Below, piece after piece: positions 44,052 to 52,717 of a DNA stretch of 64,000 nucleotides. How positions within the stretch are numbered: position 1 is the first letter of the stretch; the number at the start of each line of letters is the position of its first letter. The position numbers and the translations under genes were made by a program. The stretch is from Streptomyces nodosus. GTDB lineage: Bacteria; Actinomycetota; Actinomycetes; Streptomycetales; Streptomycetaceae. The stretch spans positions 1,638,501-1,702,500 of the forward strand of contig NZ_CP023747.1 of assembly GCF_008704995.1 (NCBI RefSeq). Reading direction: 5' to 3'. The notes under the pieces were generated by a model that ran no database searches, was not told the origin of the DNA, and was given only the letters and a program-made list of their open reading frames with translations.

Positions 44052-44870
44052 ATGGTGCGAGGAAGAATTCGCCGTCTCGGCGTCGCCGGAGTGATCACGG
44101 TGCTGGCGTGCGGTTGCGCTGCGCAGCACGGGGAGCGGCACACGACGACGAGTCGTTCCGAGGCCGCCCCGGGCCCTGCCGGTGAACCCCACTACGGGGC
44201 AGCGGTTCCCCGTCTCGGCTCCGGTTCGCTCTCCCCCGCGGTGACCGGGAAGACCGTACTGGTGGTGGGGGACTCCTGGTCCGCCAGTATCGGTCAGGGC
44301 ATGAGCGAGGTCGGGGCCTCTCGCAACACCGTCGTGAACGCGGGACTCGGCGGCTGCGGAATCCTGCTGCCCGTGGGCAAGGAGACGCCGGAGGCATGTC
44401 GCAAGTGGCCCACCCGGTGGCCCTCGTATCTGCAGAAGTACAAGCCCGATGCCATCTTGTTGACCGTCGGCTTCTGGGATGTCACCCCGCAGCGGCTGGC
44501 AGGCGACAAGGAGGCCCACGATCTCACCTCGCCCGCCCACGAGACGGCCTTCCGGGACCGGCTGAACCAGGCGATCTCCCTTCTGACCGAGCGGAACACC
44601 CCGTTGTATCTGATGACGTCGCAGCAGGCCGGTCATCCGAAGTACCGTTCCTCCGCTCTGGTGATGAACCGGGTCCTCCGGGAAGCCTCGGCGAAACATC
44701 CCGGTGTGCGGCTTCTGGATCTGCGCGGCCAGTTGTGCAACGACGACGGCTGTCCCCAGGTCCTCGCGGGGACACAGGTCTACGACCCCACCGAGCACCC
44801 CACCAAACCCGCCCGCGCACGGCTGGCCAACTGGGCTCTGAACGCGATGTTCACCAAGGACGGTGCCTGA
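44052..44870 (+). CDS. SGNH-hydrolase-like lipoprotein, copy B
   Basis: 272 aa. The N-terminus ends in a lipobox, VLACGC, so it is a lipoprotein. The SGNH catalytic motif is VLVVGDSWSASIGQGM. The C-terminal DPTEHPTKPARARLANWALNAMF contains the Asp/His pair. It is about collinear with the 42944 protein (AWxALM/PSYLQK, DAILLTVGFWD, QLCNDDGCP). It overlaps the next gene, a membrane acyltransferase, by 8 nt. In many acyltransferase-3 proteins the SGNH domain is fused to the membrane domain; here it is separate. Confidence 0.85.
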   Translation: MVRGRIRRLGVAGVITVLACGCAAQHGERHTTTSRSEAAPGPAGEPHYGAAVPRLGSGSLSPAVTGKTVLVVGDSWSASIGQGMSEVGASRNTVVNAGLGGCGILLPVGKETPEACRKWPTRWPSYLQKYKPDAILLTVGFWDVTPQRLAGDKEAHDLTSPAHETAFRDRLNQAISLLTERNTPLYLMTSQQAGHPKYRSSALVMNRVLREASAKHPGVRLLDLRGQLCNDDGCPQVLAGTQVYDPTEHPTKPARARLANWALNAMFTKDGA

Positions 44871-46065
44871 GGTGTCGCTGGCCCTCGAACAGCGTCCGGT
44901 CACCGCCCGAGGAGAGCCCGCCCCCAAGAGAATCGATTCGATCGACGGACTGCGGGCCGTCGCCGTCGCCGCGGTCATGGCGTTCCACTACGGGACCGGG
45001 CTGGGCGGCGGATTCCTCGGCGTCGATCTGTTCTTCGTCATCTCGGGGTTCGTCATCACCCGGTTGCTGCTGACCGAACGAGCCCGAACCCCACGCCCCT
45101 CGCTGGGGAGCTTCTGGTTCCGGCGGGTCAGACGGCTCCTGCCCGCCGTCCTGCTCGTGGTCGCAGCCGTCCAGGTGTGGATGCTTCTCCAGCGTCCGGT
45201 GGGACTGCGTCACACCGTGAACGCCCAGACGCTGGCGGCCCTGACCTACACATCCAACTGGTACGCGGTCCTCGGACACGTCGGCTACTGGGACGTGACC
45301 CAGGAGCAGGCCCCGCTGAACCATCTGTGGTCGCTGGCCGTCGAGGAACAGTTCTATCTCGTCTGGCCTCTTCTGCTGTTCGCGCTCACCACCTGGGGCA
45401 CCGGACGGATCCGCCGCCCCCAGCTGCTTCTTCTCGCGGCTGCCGCGGTCTGCTATCTGCTGGCGTACCTTCTCTATCTGCCCGGCGACCCCGATCGCGC
45501 CTATCTGGGCACCGACACCCGGGCCGGGGCGCTGCTGCTGGGCGCCGCCATCGCGTTCCGCCCGGGTCTGTTCTCCCGGTTCTGCTGGCCGGCGGTGGCG
45601 GTCCTCGGCTGGCTGTGGTGCACCGCGGACATCGGCTCGGCCGCCTTCTACTCCTGGCAGCTGCCGCTGGCGGGGCTTGCGGCAGCCGCGTTGATCGATG
45701 CCGTCGCCCATGGAGAGCGGTTCCGGAAGGCGCTGTCGTGCCGCCCGCTCCTCTGGCTCGGGCACCGCAGCTACGGGCTCTATCTGTGGCACTGGCCCGT
45801 ATGGATCTACCTCGTCGTCAACCGCCCGGAATGGAGCCAGGGAGCGAAGGCGTCCATGGCCCTCTGCATGTCCGTCCTGCTCTCCGCGATCGGCTACCGA
45901 CTGGTCGAGCGTCCCGTGCGCACCTCGCCGTGGCGCCCCCGGGTGCTCCTTCCCGTGCTGGCCGTCTGCTGTGCCACGCTGGCCCTGGTCACCACGGCCC
46001 CCGTCGCCGCTCCGGTCGACGCCCGCCGCAACGGCCCGATCGTCACCGGCCCGAACGCACCCTGA
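44863..46065 (+). CDS. Acyltransferase-3 (OafA-type) integral membrane O-acyltransferase
   Basis: 400 aa from GTG 44863, about ten hydrophobic helices. Family signature: IDGLRAVAVAAVMAFHYG near the N-terminus (catalytic-type His), GVDLFFVISGFVIT, FWFRRVRRLLPA, LNHLWSLAVEEQFYLVWP, and HRSYGLYLWHWPVWIY. These enzymes move acetyl or other acyl groups across the membrane onto surface polysaccharide, peptidoglycan or exported metabolites. It has no C-terminal SGNH domain; the coupled lipoprotein likely supplies it. Start overlaps the lipoprotein gene. Confidence 0.9.
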   Translation: MPEVSLALEQRPVTARGEPAPKRIDSIDGLRAVAVAAVMAFHYGTGLGGGFLGVDLFFVISGFVITRLLLTERARTPRPSLGSFWFRRVRRLLPAVLLVVAAVQVWMLLQRPVGLRHTVNAQTLAALTYTSNWYAVLGHVGYWDVTQEQAPLNHLWSLAVEEQFYLVWPLLLFALTTWGTGRIRRPQLLLLAAAAVCYLLAYLLYLPGDPDRAYLGTDTRAGALLLGAAIAFRPGLFSRFCWPAVAVLGWLWCTADIGSAAFYSWQLPLAGLAAAALIDAVAHGERFRKALSCRPLLWLGHRSYGLYLWHWPVWIYLVVNRPEWSQGAKASMALCMSVLLSAIGYRLVERPVRTSPWRPRVLLPVLAVCCATLALVTTAPVAAPVDARRNGPIVTGPNAP

Positions 46066-46125
46066 CGAGGGTGCGACAGCTCGTGACCGGGGCCCGCGAG
46101 CCCCGCACGAGCTGGAGGAACGGCG

Positions 46126-47049
46126 CTACCCCCGCGTCAGCCCCAGCAGGTCCCGGCCCGGTCCCGCCGGGCGGTGGCCGGTGCGCCACACCGCCCTCAG
46201 CGAGCGGTCCAGTCGCACGTCCGCGACCGGGACGCTCACCAGGCGGCGGGCTGCGAGCTCCTCACCCACGACCAGTTCACTCAGGACCGCCGGGCCCGCG
46301 CCGCTCACCGCGGATGCCTTGACGGCGGTGGTCGAGGACAGTTCCAGCAGCGGTCGGGCCAGTCCGCCCAGCGCGGCGTCCAGGACCTGGCGGGTGCCCG
46401 AGCCCTCCTCCCGGAGGATGAGGGGGGCCGAGGCCAGTTCCCCGGCCGACAGCGGAGTACGGCGCCGCGCCCAGGGGTGTCCCGGCGCCGTCACCACGAT
46501 CAGCCGGTCACGGGCGACGACCGCCGTGTCCAGACCGGCGGGCACCGTGAGTCCCTCGACGAAACCCAGGTCGGCCTCGTCGGCGAGCAGGCGTTCCGCG
46601 ACCGCGGCGGAGTTCCCGGCCAGCAGCGTCACCGCGGTGTCCGGCCGCCGGGCGCGCAGCGCGATCAGCCAGCCGGGCAGCAGATACTCCGCGATCGTCA
46701 TGCTCGCCGCCACCCGCAGCCGGGAGTCCCGTCGGCCCCGCAGCGCCTGCGCCCCCGCGTCGAACGCCTCCGCCGCCTCCATGATCCGCCGCGCCCAGTC
46801 GGTGACCAGCGCCCCGGCCGCGGTCAGCCGCGAGCCCCGGGGCGAGCGGTCCACCAGGGCCATGCCCAACTGCCGCTCCATCGACCGGATACGGCTGCTG
46901 GCCGCGGGCTGGGTGATCCCCAGCTCCCGGGCGGCCCGCCCCAGGCTGCCCAGCCGCGCCACGGCGAGCAGCAGCTCCAGCGCGCCCAGATCCGGCACCC
47001 GGTGCGCCAGTCCGACCGCCGGGAACCCCTTGCCATCGCCGTAGCTCAT
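46126..47049 (-). CDS. LysR-family regulator
   Basis: 307 aa. The helix-turn-helix is at residues 20-80 (LELLLAVARLGSLGRAARELGITQPAASSRIRSMERQLGMAL). The periplasmic-binding-like effector domain covers 105-300. Divergent from the TDT transporter; the 71-bp gap holds a TATG/CATA inverted repeat. It probably activates the exporter in response to its substrate. The effector is not readable. Confidence 0.92.
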   Translation of the reverse strand: MSYGDGKGFPAVGLAHRVPDLGALELLLAVARLGSLGRAARELGITQPAASSRIRSMERQLGMALVDRSPRGSRLTAAGALVTDWARRIMEAAEAFDAGAQALRGRRDSRLRVAASMTIAEYLLPGWLIALRARRPDTAVTLLAGNSAAVAERLLADEADLGFVEGLTVPAGLDTAVVARDRLIVVTAPGHPWARRRTPLSAGELASAPLILREEGSGTRQVLDAALGGLARPLLELSSTTAVKASAVSGAGPAVLSELVVGEELAARRLVSVPVADVRLDRSLRAVWRTGHRPAGPGRDLLGLTRG

Positions 47050-47059
47050 CAGCCCAGCT

Positions 47060-47071
47060 TATGCCCCCATA
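47060..47071. promoter_or_regulatory. Candidate LysR site
   Basis: TATGCCCCCATA is a perfect 4-bp inverted repeat in a slightly larger CTTATG/CATAG context, within the divergent LysR-TDT promoter region. It fits the short interrupted dyads bound by LysR regulators. Confidence 0.35.
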
Positions 47072-47120
47072 GACACGTACTCCCTGGTGAGGGGCGCCTT
47101 CCTGGGGGACCGTACAAGGC

Positions 47121-48239
47121 ATGGTCACCGCAGCCCCGCCCCGTCCTGCCCCTCTCCGTACCCGGCGCGCCGCCCCGGTCCGGTACCTGGGTCCGAACTG
47201 GTACGCCTCCGTGATGGGCACCGCGATCGTGGCGACGGCCGGTGCCGGACTGCCCGAGTCCATGGGCTTTCCCGGGCAACGGCCCCTCTGCGCGGCTGTC
47301 TGGGCGCTCTCCCTCGTCCTGCTCGCGGTGCTCCTCGGCGCCCGCGCCCTGCACTGGATCCACCACCGCGACCAGGCGCGCGCCCATCTCCTGGACCCTG
47401 CCATGGCCCCCTTCTACGGCTGTCTGGCCATGGCCCTGCTCGCCGTGGGCGGCGGCGCCCTGACCGTCGGCCGGGACTGGATCGGTGCGGGCCCGGCCCT
47501 CGCCCTGGACACCGTCCTGTTCACGGCGGGCACCGTGATCGGTCTCGCCGCCGCCGTCGCCGTGCCGTATCTGATGGTCGCCCGGCATCGCATCGAGCCG
47601 GGCCAGGCCGCCCCCGTCTGGCTGCTGCCGCTGGTCGCCCCCATGGTCTCCGCGGCCCAGGCCCCGCTGCTGGTCCCGCATCTGCCCGCAGGACAGGCCC
47701 GCGAGACCCTGCTGTTCGCCGGCTTCGCGATGTTCGGGCTGAGCCTGCTGGCCACCCTGGCGATGCTGCCGCTGATCCTCGCCCGGCTGATCACCACGGG
47801 CCCGCTGCCGCTGCCCCTGACCCCGACGCTGTTCCTGGTGCTCGGCCCGCTGGGTCAGTCCACGACCGCCGTGGCAGCGGCCGCGAACGCCGCGCCGGGA
47901 GTGGTCCCGGCCCCCTTCGACCGGGGCTTCGGGGTGTTCGCCGTGCTCTACGGGATCCCGACGCTGGGCTTCGCCCTGATGTGGCTGGCGCTGGCCGTCG
48001 CGCTGGTGGTGCGGGCCCGGCGGCGCGGCATGGGGTTCGCGATGACCTGGTGGGCGTTCACCTTCCCGGTCGGCACCTGTGTCACGGGCGTGGAGGCGCT
48101 GGCCCGGCGCACCGGGCTCGTGGTCCTCGACGGGCTCGCGGTCGTCCTGTATCTGCTGCTGGTCTCGGCCTGGGCCGCGGCCGCCGTGGGCACCGGCCGG
48201 GGAGTCGTCAGCGGCAAGCTGCTCGCAGCGCCTCGCTGA
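47121..48239 (+). CDS. TDT/SLAC1-family membrane transporter
   Basis: 372 aa with about ten hydrophobic helices. The N-terminal PNWYASVMGTAIVATAG is typical of TehA/SLAC1-type channels and TDT exporters (tellurite, C4-dicarboxylate, sulfite). TWWAFTFPVGTCVTGVEAL in the ninth helix matches the family. The substrate cannot be told from sequence; sulfite or organic-acid efflux is plausible. Its end overlaps the convergent gene by 32 bp. Confidence 0.88.
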   Translation: MVTAAPPRPAPLRTRRAAPVRYLGPNWYASVMGTAIVATAGAGLPESMGFPGQRPLCAAVWALSLVLLAVLLGARALHWIHHRDQARAHLLDPAMAPFYGCLAMALLAVGGGALTVGRDWIGAGPALALDTVLFTAGTVIGLAAAVAVPYLMVARHRIEPGQAAPVWLLPLVAPMVSAAQAPLLVPHLPAGQARETLLFAGFAMFGLSLLATLAMLPLILARLITTGPLPLPLTPTLFLVLGPLGQSTTAVAAAANAAPGVVPAPFDRGFGVFAVLYGIPTLGFALMWLALAVALVVRARRRGMGFAMTWWAFTFPVGTCVTGVEALARRTGLVVLDGLAVVLYLLLVSAWAAAAVGTGRGVVSGKLLAAPR

Positions 48240-48930
48240 TCATGCGGGGGGCCTCCGCGAGCGAGGGACCGTACCAGGTGAGATGGCGCCCGCTGACCAG
48301 CGCGCACGGCGTCCCCTCGAACGCCTCCGGGCCGTCCTCGGCCGTGAAGCGGTAGGGCTCGTCGGGCAGCACCACCAGGTCGGGTGCCGCCGCCCGCAGC
48401 TCCTGAAGAGGGATGCGGGGATAGCGCTCCTGGTGTGTGGCGTAGAGATGGTCGACACCGAGCCGGGCCAGGACGTCCCCGGCGAAGGTGTCCCGGCCCA
48501 GCACCATCCAGGGCCGCCGCCAGACGGGGACCACGGCGGTGGTGCGGGCCGCGGGCACCGGAAGGTCCGCCCAGGCAGCGCGGGCCCGGTCCAGCCAGCG
48601 CGGCGAGCCGGGCGCCCCGCACGCGGTGACCACCCGCTCCAGTTCGGTGAAGGCCTGGGGTACGTCCCGCACCTCGGTGACCAGGACCTCCAGGCCCGCC
48701 TCGCGCAGCGCGGCGAGGTCCGGCCCGCGGTTCTCCTCCTCGTTGGCGAGCACCAGATCGGGGGCCAGCCCCACGATCCGCTCCACCTTCGGGTTCTTGG
48801 TGCCGCCGATCCGGACGACGTCGAGGTCCGCAGGATGACTGCACCAGTCGGTCGCGCCGACCAGGGCCCCGGGCACGGACGCGGCCACGGCCTCGGTCAG
48901 CGACGGCACCAGCGAGACGACACGCGTCAT
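48208..48930 (-). CDS. Helical-backbone metal receptor (BtuF-like), no signal peptide
   Basis: 240 aa from ATG 48930. The fold is that of cobalamin/siderophore binding proteins: RVVSLVPSLTEAVAA at the very N-terminus, VGATDWCSHPADL, KNPKVERIVGLAPDLVLANEEENR, and DLVVLPDEPYRFTAEDG. The mature-type sequence starts at residue 2, with no signal peptide or lipobox, and none appears in any longer reading. No ABC permease or ATPase is adjacent. It may be a cytosolic cobalt/corrinoid-binding protein. Convergent overlap with the TDT gene. Confidence 0.82.
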   Translation of the reverse strand: MTRVVSLVPSLTEAVAASVPGALVGATDWCSHPADLDVVRIGGTKNPKVERIVGLAPDLVLANEEENRGPDLAALREAGLEVLVTEVRDVPQAFTELERVVTACGAPGSPRWLDRARAAWADLPVPAARTTAVVPVWRRPWMVLGRDTFAGDVLARLGVDHLYATHQERYPRIPLQELRAAAPDLVVLPDEPYRFTAEDGPEAFEGTPCALVSGRHLTWYGPSLAEAPRMISEALRAACR

Positions 48931-49152
48931 GGCCTGCGCTCCGCCCTCGGGCCGGGGACCGTCGGCCGCCGCTCGGACGGGTACGGCGGCAGCAGAGACA
49001 CGCGGACCGGGTGGCCGGACCAGCAGGGGGCATCGGGCATGCGCCCAGTATTCCAGCAGGGCCTTCCGGCACGGCAGTCCCGACGGACGTCCTCCGGCCG
49101 GGACGTCACCGCACCGAACCGGCCCCCGCACGACGGCGCCGGGTGCCCGGGG

Positions 49153-49737
49153 TCAGCGCCGGCGGGCCCGCTCCTCGAGCGCCTCGATGTGATCCGCGAC
49201 CGCGACCACCAGGACCCGGGTCTCGGGCACGGTCGCCCGCCAGCGATGGCGCACTCCCCCGCTGAGATACAGCGTGTCGCCGCGCCCGAGCCGGTACGCC
49301 CTGCCCTCCGCCTCGACCTCGACGGCGCCGTCCACGACGTACATCAACTCGTCGTTGCGGTGCTGGAATTCACGCCCCTCGTCGTGATCGCCGATGAACT
49401 CCATCGCATGCAGCTGATGGTGGCCCCGCACCAGGGGGCGCACCCGGGGCGGTCCCGGCGGGACGTCGGTGTGGTCGGCGTCGTCGGCGCGCAGCACCTC
49501 CACACTGCACGCCGGGTCGGCCGCCGCGAGCAGTTCGGCCGCGGTGGTGCCCAGGGCGTCGGCGATCCGTTCCAGGGAGGGCCGGCTCGGACGGGCCCGC
49601 TCGTTCTCGACCTGGCTCAGGAAGGGGACGGACAGACCGCTGCGTCCGGCCACGACGGCGAGGGTGAGCTCCAGCGTCCGGCGCCGCCGCCGGACGGCCG
49701 CGCCCACCCGAAGAGGCTGTTCTTTGTGGTCGCCCAT
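49153..49737 (-). CDS. XRE-family regulator with cupin domain
   Basis: 194 aa. The XRE helix-turn-helix is at 10-70 (VGAAVRRRRRTLELTLAVVAGRSGLSVPFLSQVENERARPS). The cupin_2 domain is at 105-185 with metal-type residues in HRNDELMYVVDGAVEVEAEG and GGVRHRWRA. These regulators sense small metabolites, often amines or amino acids, and control nearby catabolic or uptake genes. It lies downstream of the osmoprotectant transporter on the same strand, past a strong terminator. Confidence 0.9.
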   Translation of the reverse strand: MGDHKEQPLRVGAAVRRRRRTLELTLAVVAGRSGLSVPFLSQVENERARPSRPSLERIADALGTTAAELLAAADPACSVEVLRADDADHTDVPPGPPRVRPLVRGHHQLHAMEFIGDHDEGREFQHRNDELMYVVDGAVEVEAEGRAYRLGRGDTLYLSGGVRHRWRATVPETRVLVVAVADHIEALEERARRR

Positions 49738-50098
49738 CGCTCCGGCTCCCTCCCTCGCTCGTCGGTCCGTCGCTCTGTGCGGCGGATGTGCCGCCGTCCC
49801 ATGGTTCGCCGGGTGCGCCGCTTCTGTCGAGTTGTCTGCACCCTACGCATGTTCGGCAAACCGTTTCATGCGCCCGTCACATCGGTGTCACATACAAGGG
49901 TGGTGAGCGTCACTCTTCGCGCCACCGGACGAGCCGCCCCGCCTCCCGGTGCGCCCCTCCCCGGGGCCCGGACCAGCGACAACGACACCCGGGGGCGTCG
50001 AAATAGTGTTCGACGCCCCCGGGTGTCAGGGCATAAGAACCGGCGGGGCGGTTGTCCAAAACCCTCCACGGGCCGTCACGGCCCGCCGGCCACCGGGA
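49738..50098. other. 361-bp intergenic region
   Basis: Contains the terminator of the upstream transporter operon (49984-50027) and the promoter region of the XRE-cupin gene. TGTCAC half-sites near 49877-49893 are the only other structure noted. No gene is supported. Confidence 0.5.
49984..50027 (-). terminator. Terminator of the osmoprotectant transporter operon
   Basis: Perfect 19-bp inverted repeat (49984-50002 with 50009-50027) with a 6-nt loop, 71 nt after the transporter stop. Confidence 0.8.
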
Positions 50099-52717
50099 CT
50101 ACTGCGGAGTCATCCGGTCCACGATGTCCGGGTGCTGCTTCAGCCAGGCGGCCACGGCGGCCTCCTCGTGCCCCTTGCCCGTGGTCTTGATCTCGTTCTC
50201 CAGGCTGCCCAGTTCGTCCTCGCTCATGGTGAAGCCCTTGATCCACTTTGTGAGCTGCGGATACTGCTCCGGGAACGTCCGGCTGGAGATGGTGCGGATC
50301 GTGTTGCCCTCGCCGAAGAGCTTCTTGTCGTCCTTCAGCTTGGTGAGCCCGTACTCGCTGTAGGCCCAGTGCGGCGACCAGAGGACGACGGCGACCGGCT
50401 GCTTCTTGGCGTAGGCGCGCTTGAGCTCGGCGAGCATCGCGGGGGTGGAGCCGTCGACGACCTTGTACTCCTTGTCCAGGCCGTAACCGGGCAGCACCTT
50501 CGTCTTCAGCAGGGTCATCTCCCCGGTGCCCGGCTCGATGCCGATGATCCGTCCGCCGAAGGTCTTCGCCTTGCCCTTGAGGTCCTCGAGGGACTTCACG
50601 TCCTTGACGTACGAGGGGACGGCGACCTCCAGCGAGGTCGGCTGATACCAGGTGCCGAGGTCCCGCAGACGGTTCTTGTTCTTGTCCCAGTAGTTCTGCT
50701 GTGCGTACGGCAGCCAGGCGTCGAAGTTGAGGTCGAGATCACCGCCCGCCAGGCCGGTGTAGACGGGGCCGACGTCCATCTGCTTCAGATTCAGCTTGTA
50801 GCCGCGCCGCTCCAGGACGTTCTTCCACAGATAGGTGACGGCCACGTCCTCGTCCCAGGGGAACCAGGCGACGTTCAGCGTCCTGGCGGCCTCGGCCGGA
50901 GCGGCCGAGGCGGACGCCCCCTTGACCGGGGCGAGCGTGTCGACGACACCGGGGTTCTTCTTCAGCCAGGCGCGCACGGCGTCCTGCTGCTTGCCCTTCC
51001 CGGCCTTGTTGATCTCCGCCTCGAGGCCGGTGAGCTGCTTCTCGTCCATCGTGAAGTTCTTCAGCCAGTCGCCGACGACCGGGTTGTCCTGCGCGAAGCC
51101 CTTGCGGGCCAGCGTGTGCACCCCGTCACCGGTGCCCCAGGCGCCCTTGGGGTCCTTGAGCTTCTTCAGGTCGTAGTCGCTGTACGCCCAGTGCGGGGAC
51201 CAGAGCGTGACGACGATCGGCTCCTGCTTGGCGTAGGCGCGCTTGAGCTCGGCGAGCATCGCGGGGGTGGAGCTGTCGACGACCTTGTACTGCTTGTCCA
51301 GGCCGTACTCGGGCAGCACCTTGGTCTTCAGCAGGTTCATCATCCCGGCGCTGGACTCGATGCCGGTGATCTTCCCGCCGAAGGTGGCGGCCTTCCCCTT
51401 GAGGTCCTCCAGGGAGTCGATGCCCTTCATGTACGAGGGCACGCTCAGCTCCAGCGACGTCGGACCGTACCAGGACCCGAGGTCGTCGAGGCGGCTGCCG
51501 TACTTCTTCCAGTACTGCTCATGGGTCACGGGCAGCCAGGAGTCGGTCTCGAAGTCCACGTCGCCCTGGGCGAGCGAGGTGTAGAGCGGTCCGGCGTCGA
51601 ACTGTTTGACGTCGACCTGGAAGCCGCGCTGTTCCAGGATCTCCTGCCACAGGAAGGTGGAGGCGACGCCCTCGTCCCAGGGGATGTAGCCGATGGTGAT
51701 CTTCTTGCCCCGGCCGACGTCCTGCGCGTCGGCGGCGGTGGCGGTCTTGTCCCCGCCGGCGAAGAGGCCCATGCCGCCCGCGACGAGCGCGAGCACGACC
51801 ACACCGACCACGGCCACGGCGGGCCGGGGGCGGTACGACCAGATCTTCAGGCCCTGTGCGGCCCGCAGCCGGGCGGCGGCGCGCCGGCCCAGCGGGGAGA
51901 CCTGGGTGCCCAGGGAGCTGGTCATCCGGTCCAGATAGATGGCCAGGATGACGATGGCGACCCCGGCCTCGGAACCGAGACCCACGTTGAGCTGGCCGAT
52001 CGCCTCGTTCACATCGCCGCCGAGGCCGCCGGTGCCGACCATGCCCGCGATGGCCGCCATGGACAGGCCGAGCATGATCACCTGGTTGACGCCCGCCATC
52101 ACGGTGGGCAGGGCGAGCGGGAGCTGGACACGCAGCAGGGTGTCGCGCGGGGTGGTGCCGAAGGCGTCGGCGGCCTCGACCAGTTCCTTGTCGACCTGGC
52201 GGATGCCCAGCTCGGTCATGCGGACGCCGGGCGCCAGCGCGAAGATCAGGGTGGCCACGATGCCCGCGGGGGCGCCGGTGCCGAAGAACAGGATCGCCGG
52301 GATGAGGTAGATCATCGCGGGCAGCGTCTGCATGAAGTCGAGCACCGGGCGCACCAGTCCGCTGACCCGGCTGGAGCGGGCGGCCCAGATGCCCACCGGC
52401 ACCGAGATCACCAGCGCGATCAGGGTCGCCACCAGGACCAGCGACAGGGTCACCATCGCGTCCTCCCACAGCCCGAGGGAGTCGATGAAGGCGAATCCCA
52501 CGAAGGCGAGGACACCGGCGGACGTACCGCGCAGCCAGAAGGCGATCACGGCGAAGATCCCGGCGAGCAGCAGCGGCTCGGGGGCCTGGAGCACGGCGTT
52601 GATGCCGTCGAAGGTGCCCAGGAAGACGGTCTTGCAGAAGTCGAACAGCCAGTTCATGTGGTGCAGCAGCCAGTCCACCACGGAATTGACCCAGTCACCG
52701 AAGGGGAGTCTAGGCAC
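50099..52717 (-). CDS. Osmoprotectant (glycine betaine/proline) ABC permease fused to two substrate-binding domains
   Basis: 872 aa. Residues 1-275 form a ProW-type permease with the EAA loop ELVEAADAFGTTPRDTLLRV at 178-197. An additional helix at 299-319 leads outside. SBD1 (about 339-596) begins KITIGYIPWDEGVAS and SBD2 (about 612-868) begins LNVAWFPWDEDVAV; both are OpuAC type and keep the tryptophans of the quaternary-amine box (PWDE, WLP, TLWSPHWAY / VLWSPHWAY). A Lys/Gly and Ala/Ser linker joins them. A single-SBD fusion is known in Lactococcus OpuA; two SBDs per subunit would give four per dimer. It overlaps the ATPase gene by 8 nt. Confidence 0.93.
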   Translation of the reverse strand: MPRLPFGDWVNSVVDWLLHHMNWLFDFCKTVFLGTFDGINAVLQAPEPLLLAGIFAVIAFWLRGTSAGVLAFVGFAFIDSLGLWEDAMVTLSLVLVATLIALVISVPVGIWAARSSRVSGLVRPVLDFMQTLPAMIYLIPAILFFGTGAPAGIVATLIFALAPGVRMTELGIRQVDKELVEAADAFGTTPRDTLLRVQLPLALPTVMAGVNQVIMLGLSMAAIAGMVGTGGLGGDVNEAIGQLNVGLGSEAGVAIVILAIYLDRMTSSLGTQVSPLGRRAAARLRAAQGLKIWSYRPRPAVAVVGVVVLALVAGGMGLFAGGDKTATAADAQDVGRGKKITIGYIPWDEGVASTFLWQEILEQRGFQVDVKQFDAGPLYTSLAQGDVDFETDSWLPVTHEQYWKKYGSRLDDLGSWYGPTSLELSVPSYMKGIDSLEDLKGKAATFGGKITGIESSAGMMNLLKTKVLPEYGLDKQYKVVDSSTPAMLAELKRAYAKQEPIVVTLWSPHWAYSDYDLKKLKDPKGAWGTGDGVHTLARKGFAQDNPVVGDWLKNFTMDEKQLTGLEAEINKAGKGKQQDAVRAWLKKNPGVVDTLAPVKGASASAAPAEAARTLNVAWFPWDEDVAVTYLWKNVLERRGYKLNLKQMDVGPVYTGLAGGDLDLNFDAWLPYAQQNYWDKNKNRLRDLGTWYQPTSLEVAVPSYVKDVKSLEDLKGKAKTFGGRIIGIEPGTGEMTLLKTKVLPGYGLDKEYKVVDGSTPAMLAELKRAYAKKQPVAVVLWSPHWAYSEYGLTKLKDDKKLFGEGNTIRTISSRTFPEQYPQLTKWIKGFTMSEDELGSLENEIKTTGKGHEEAAVAAWLKQHPDIVDRMTPQ

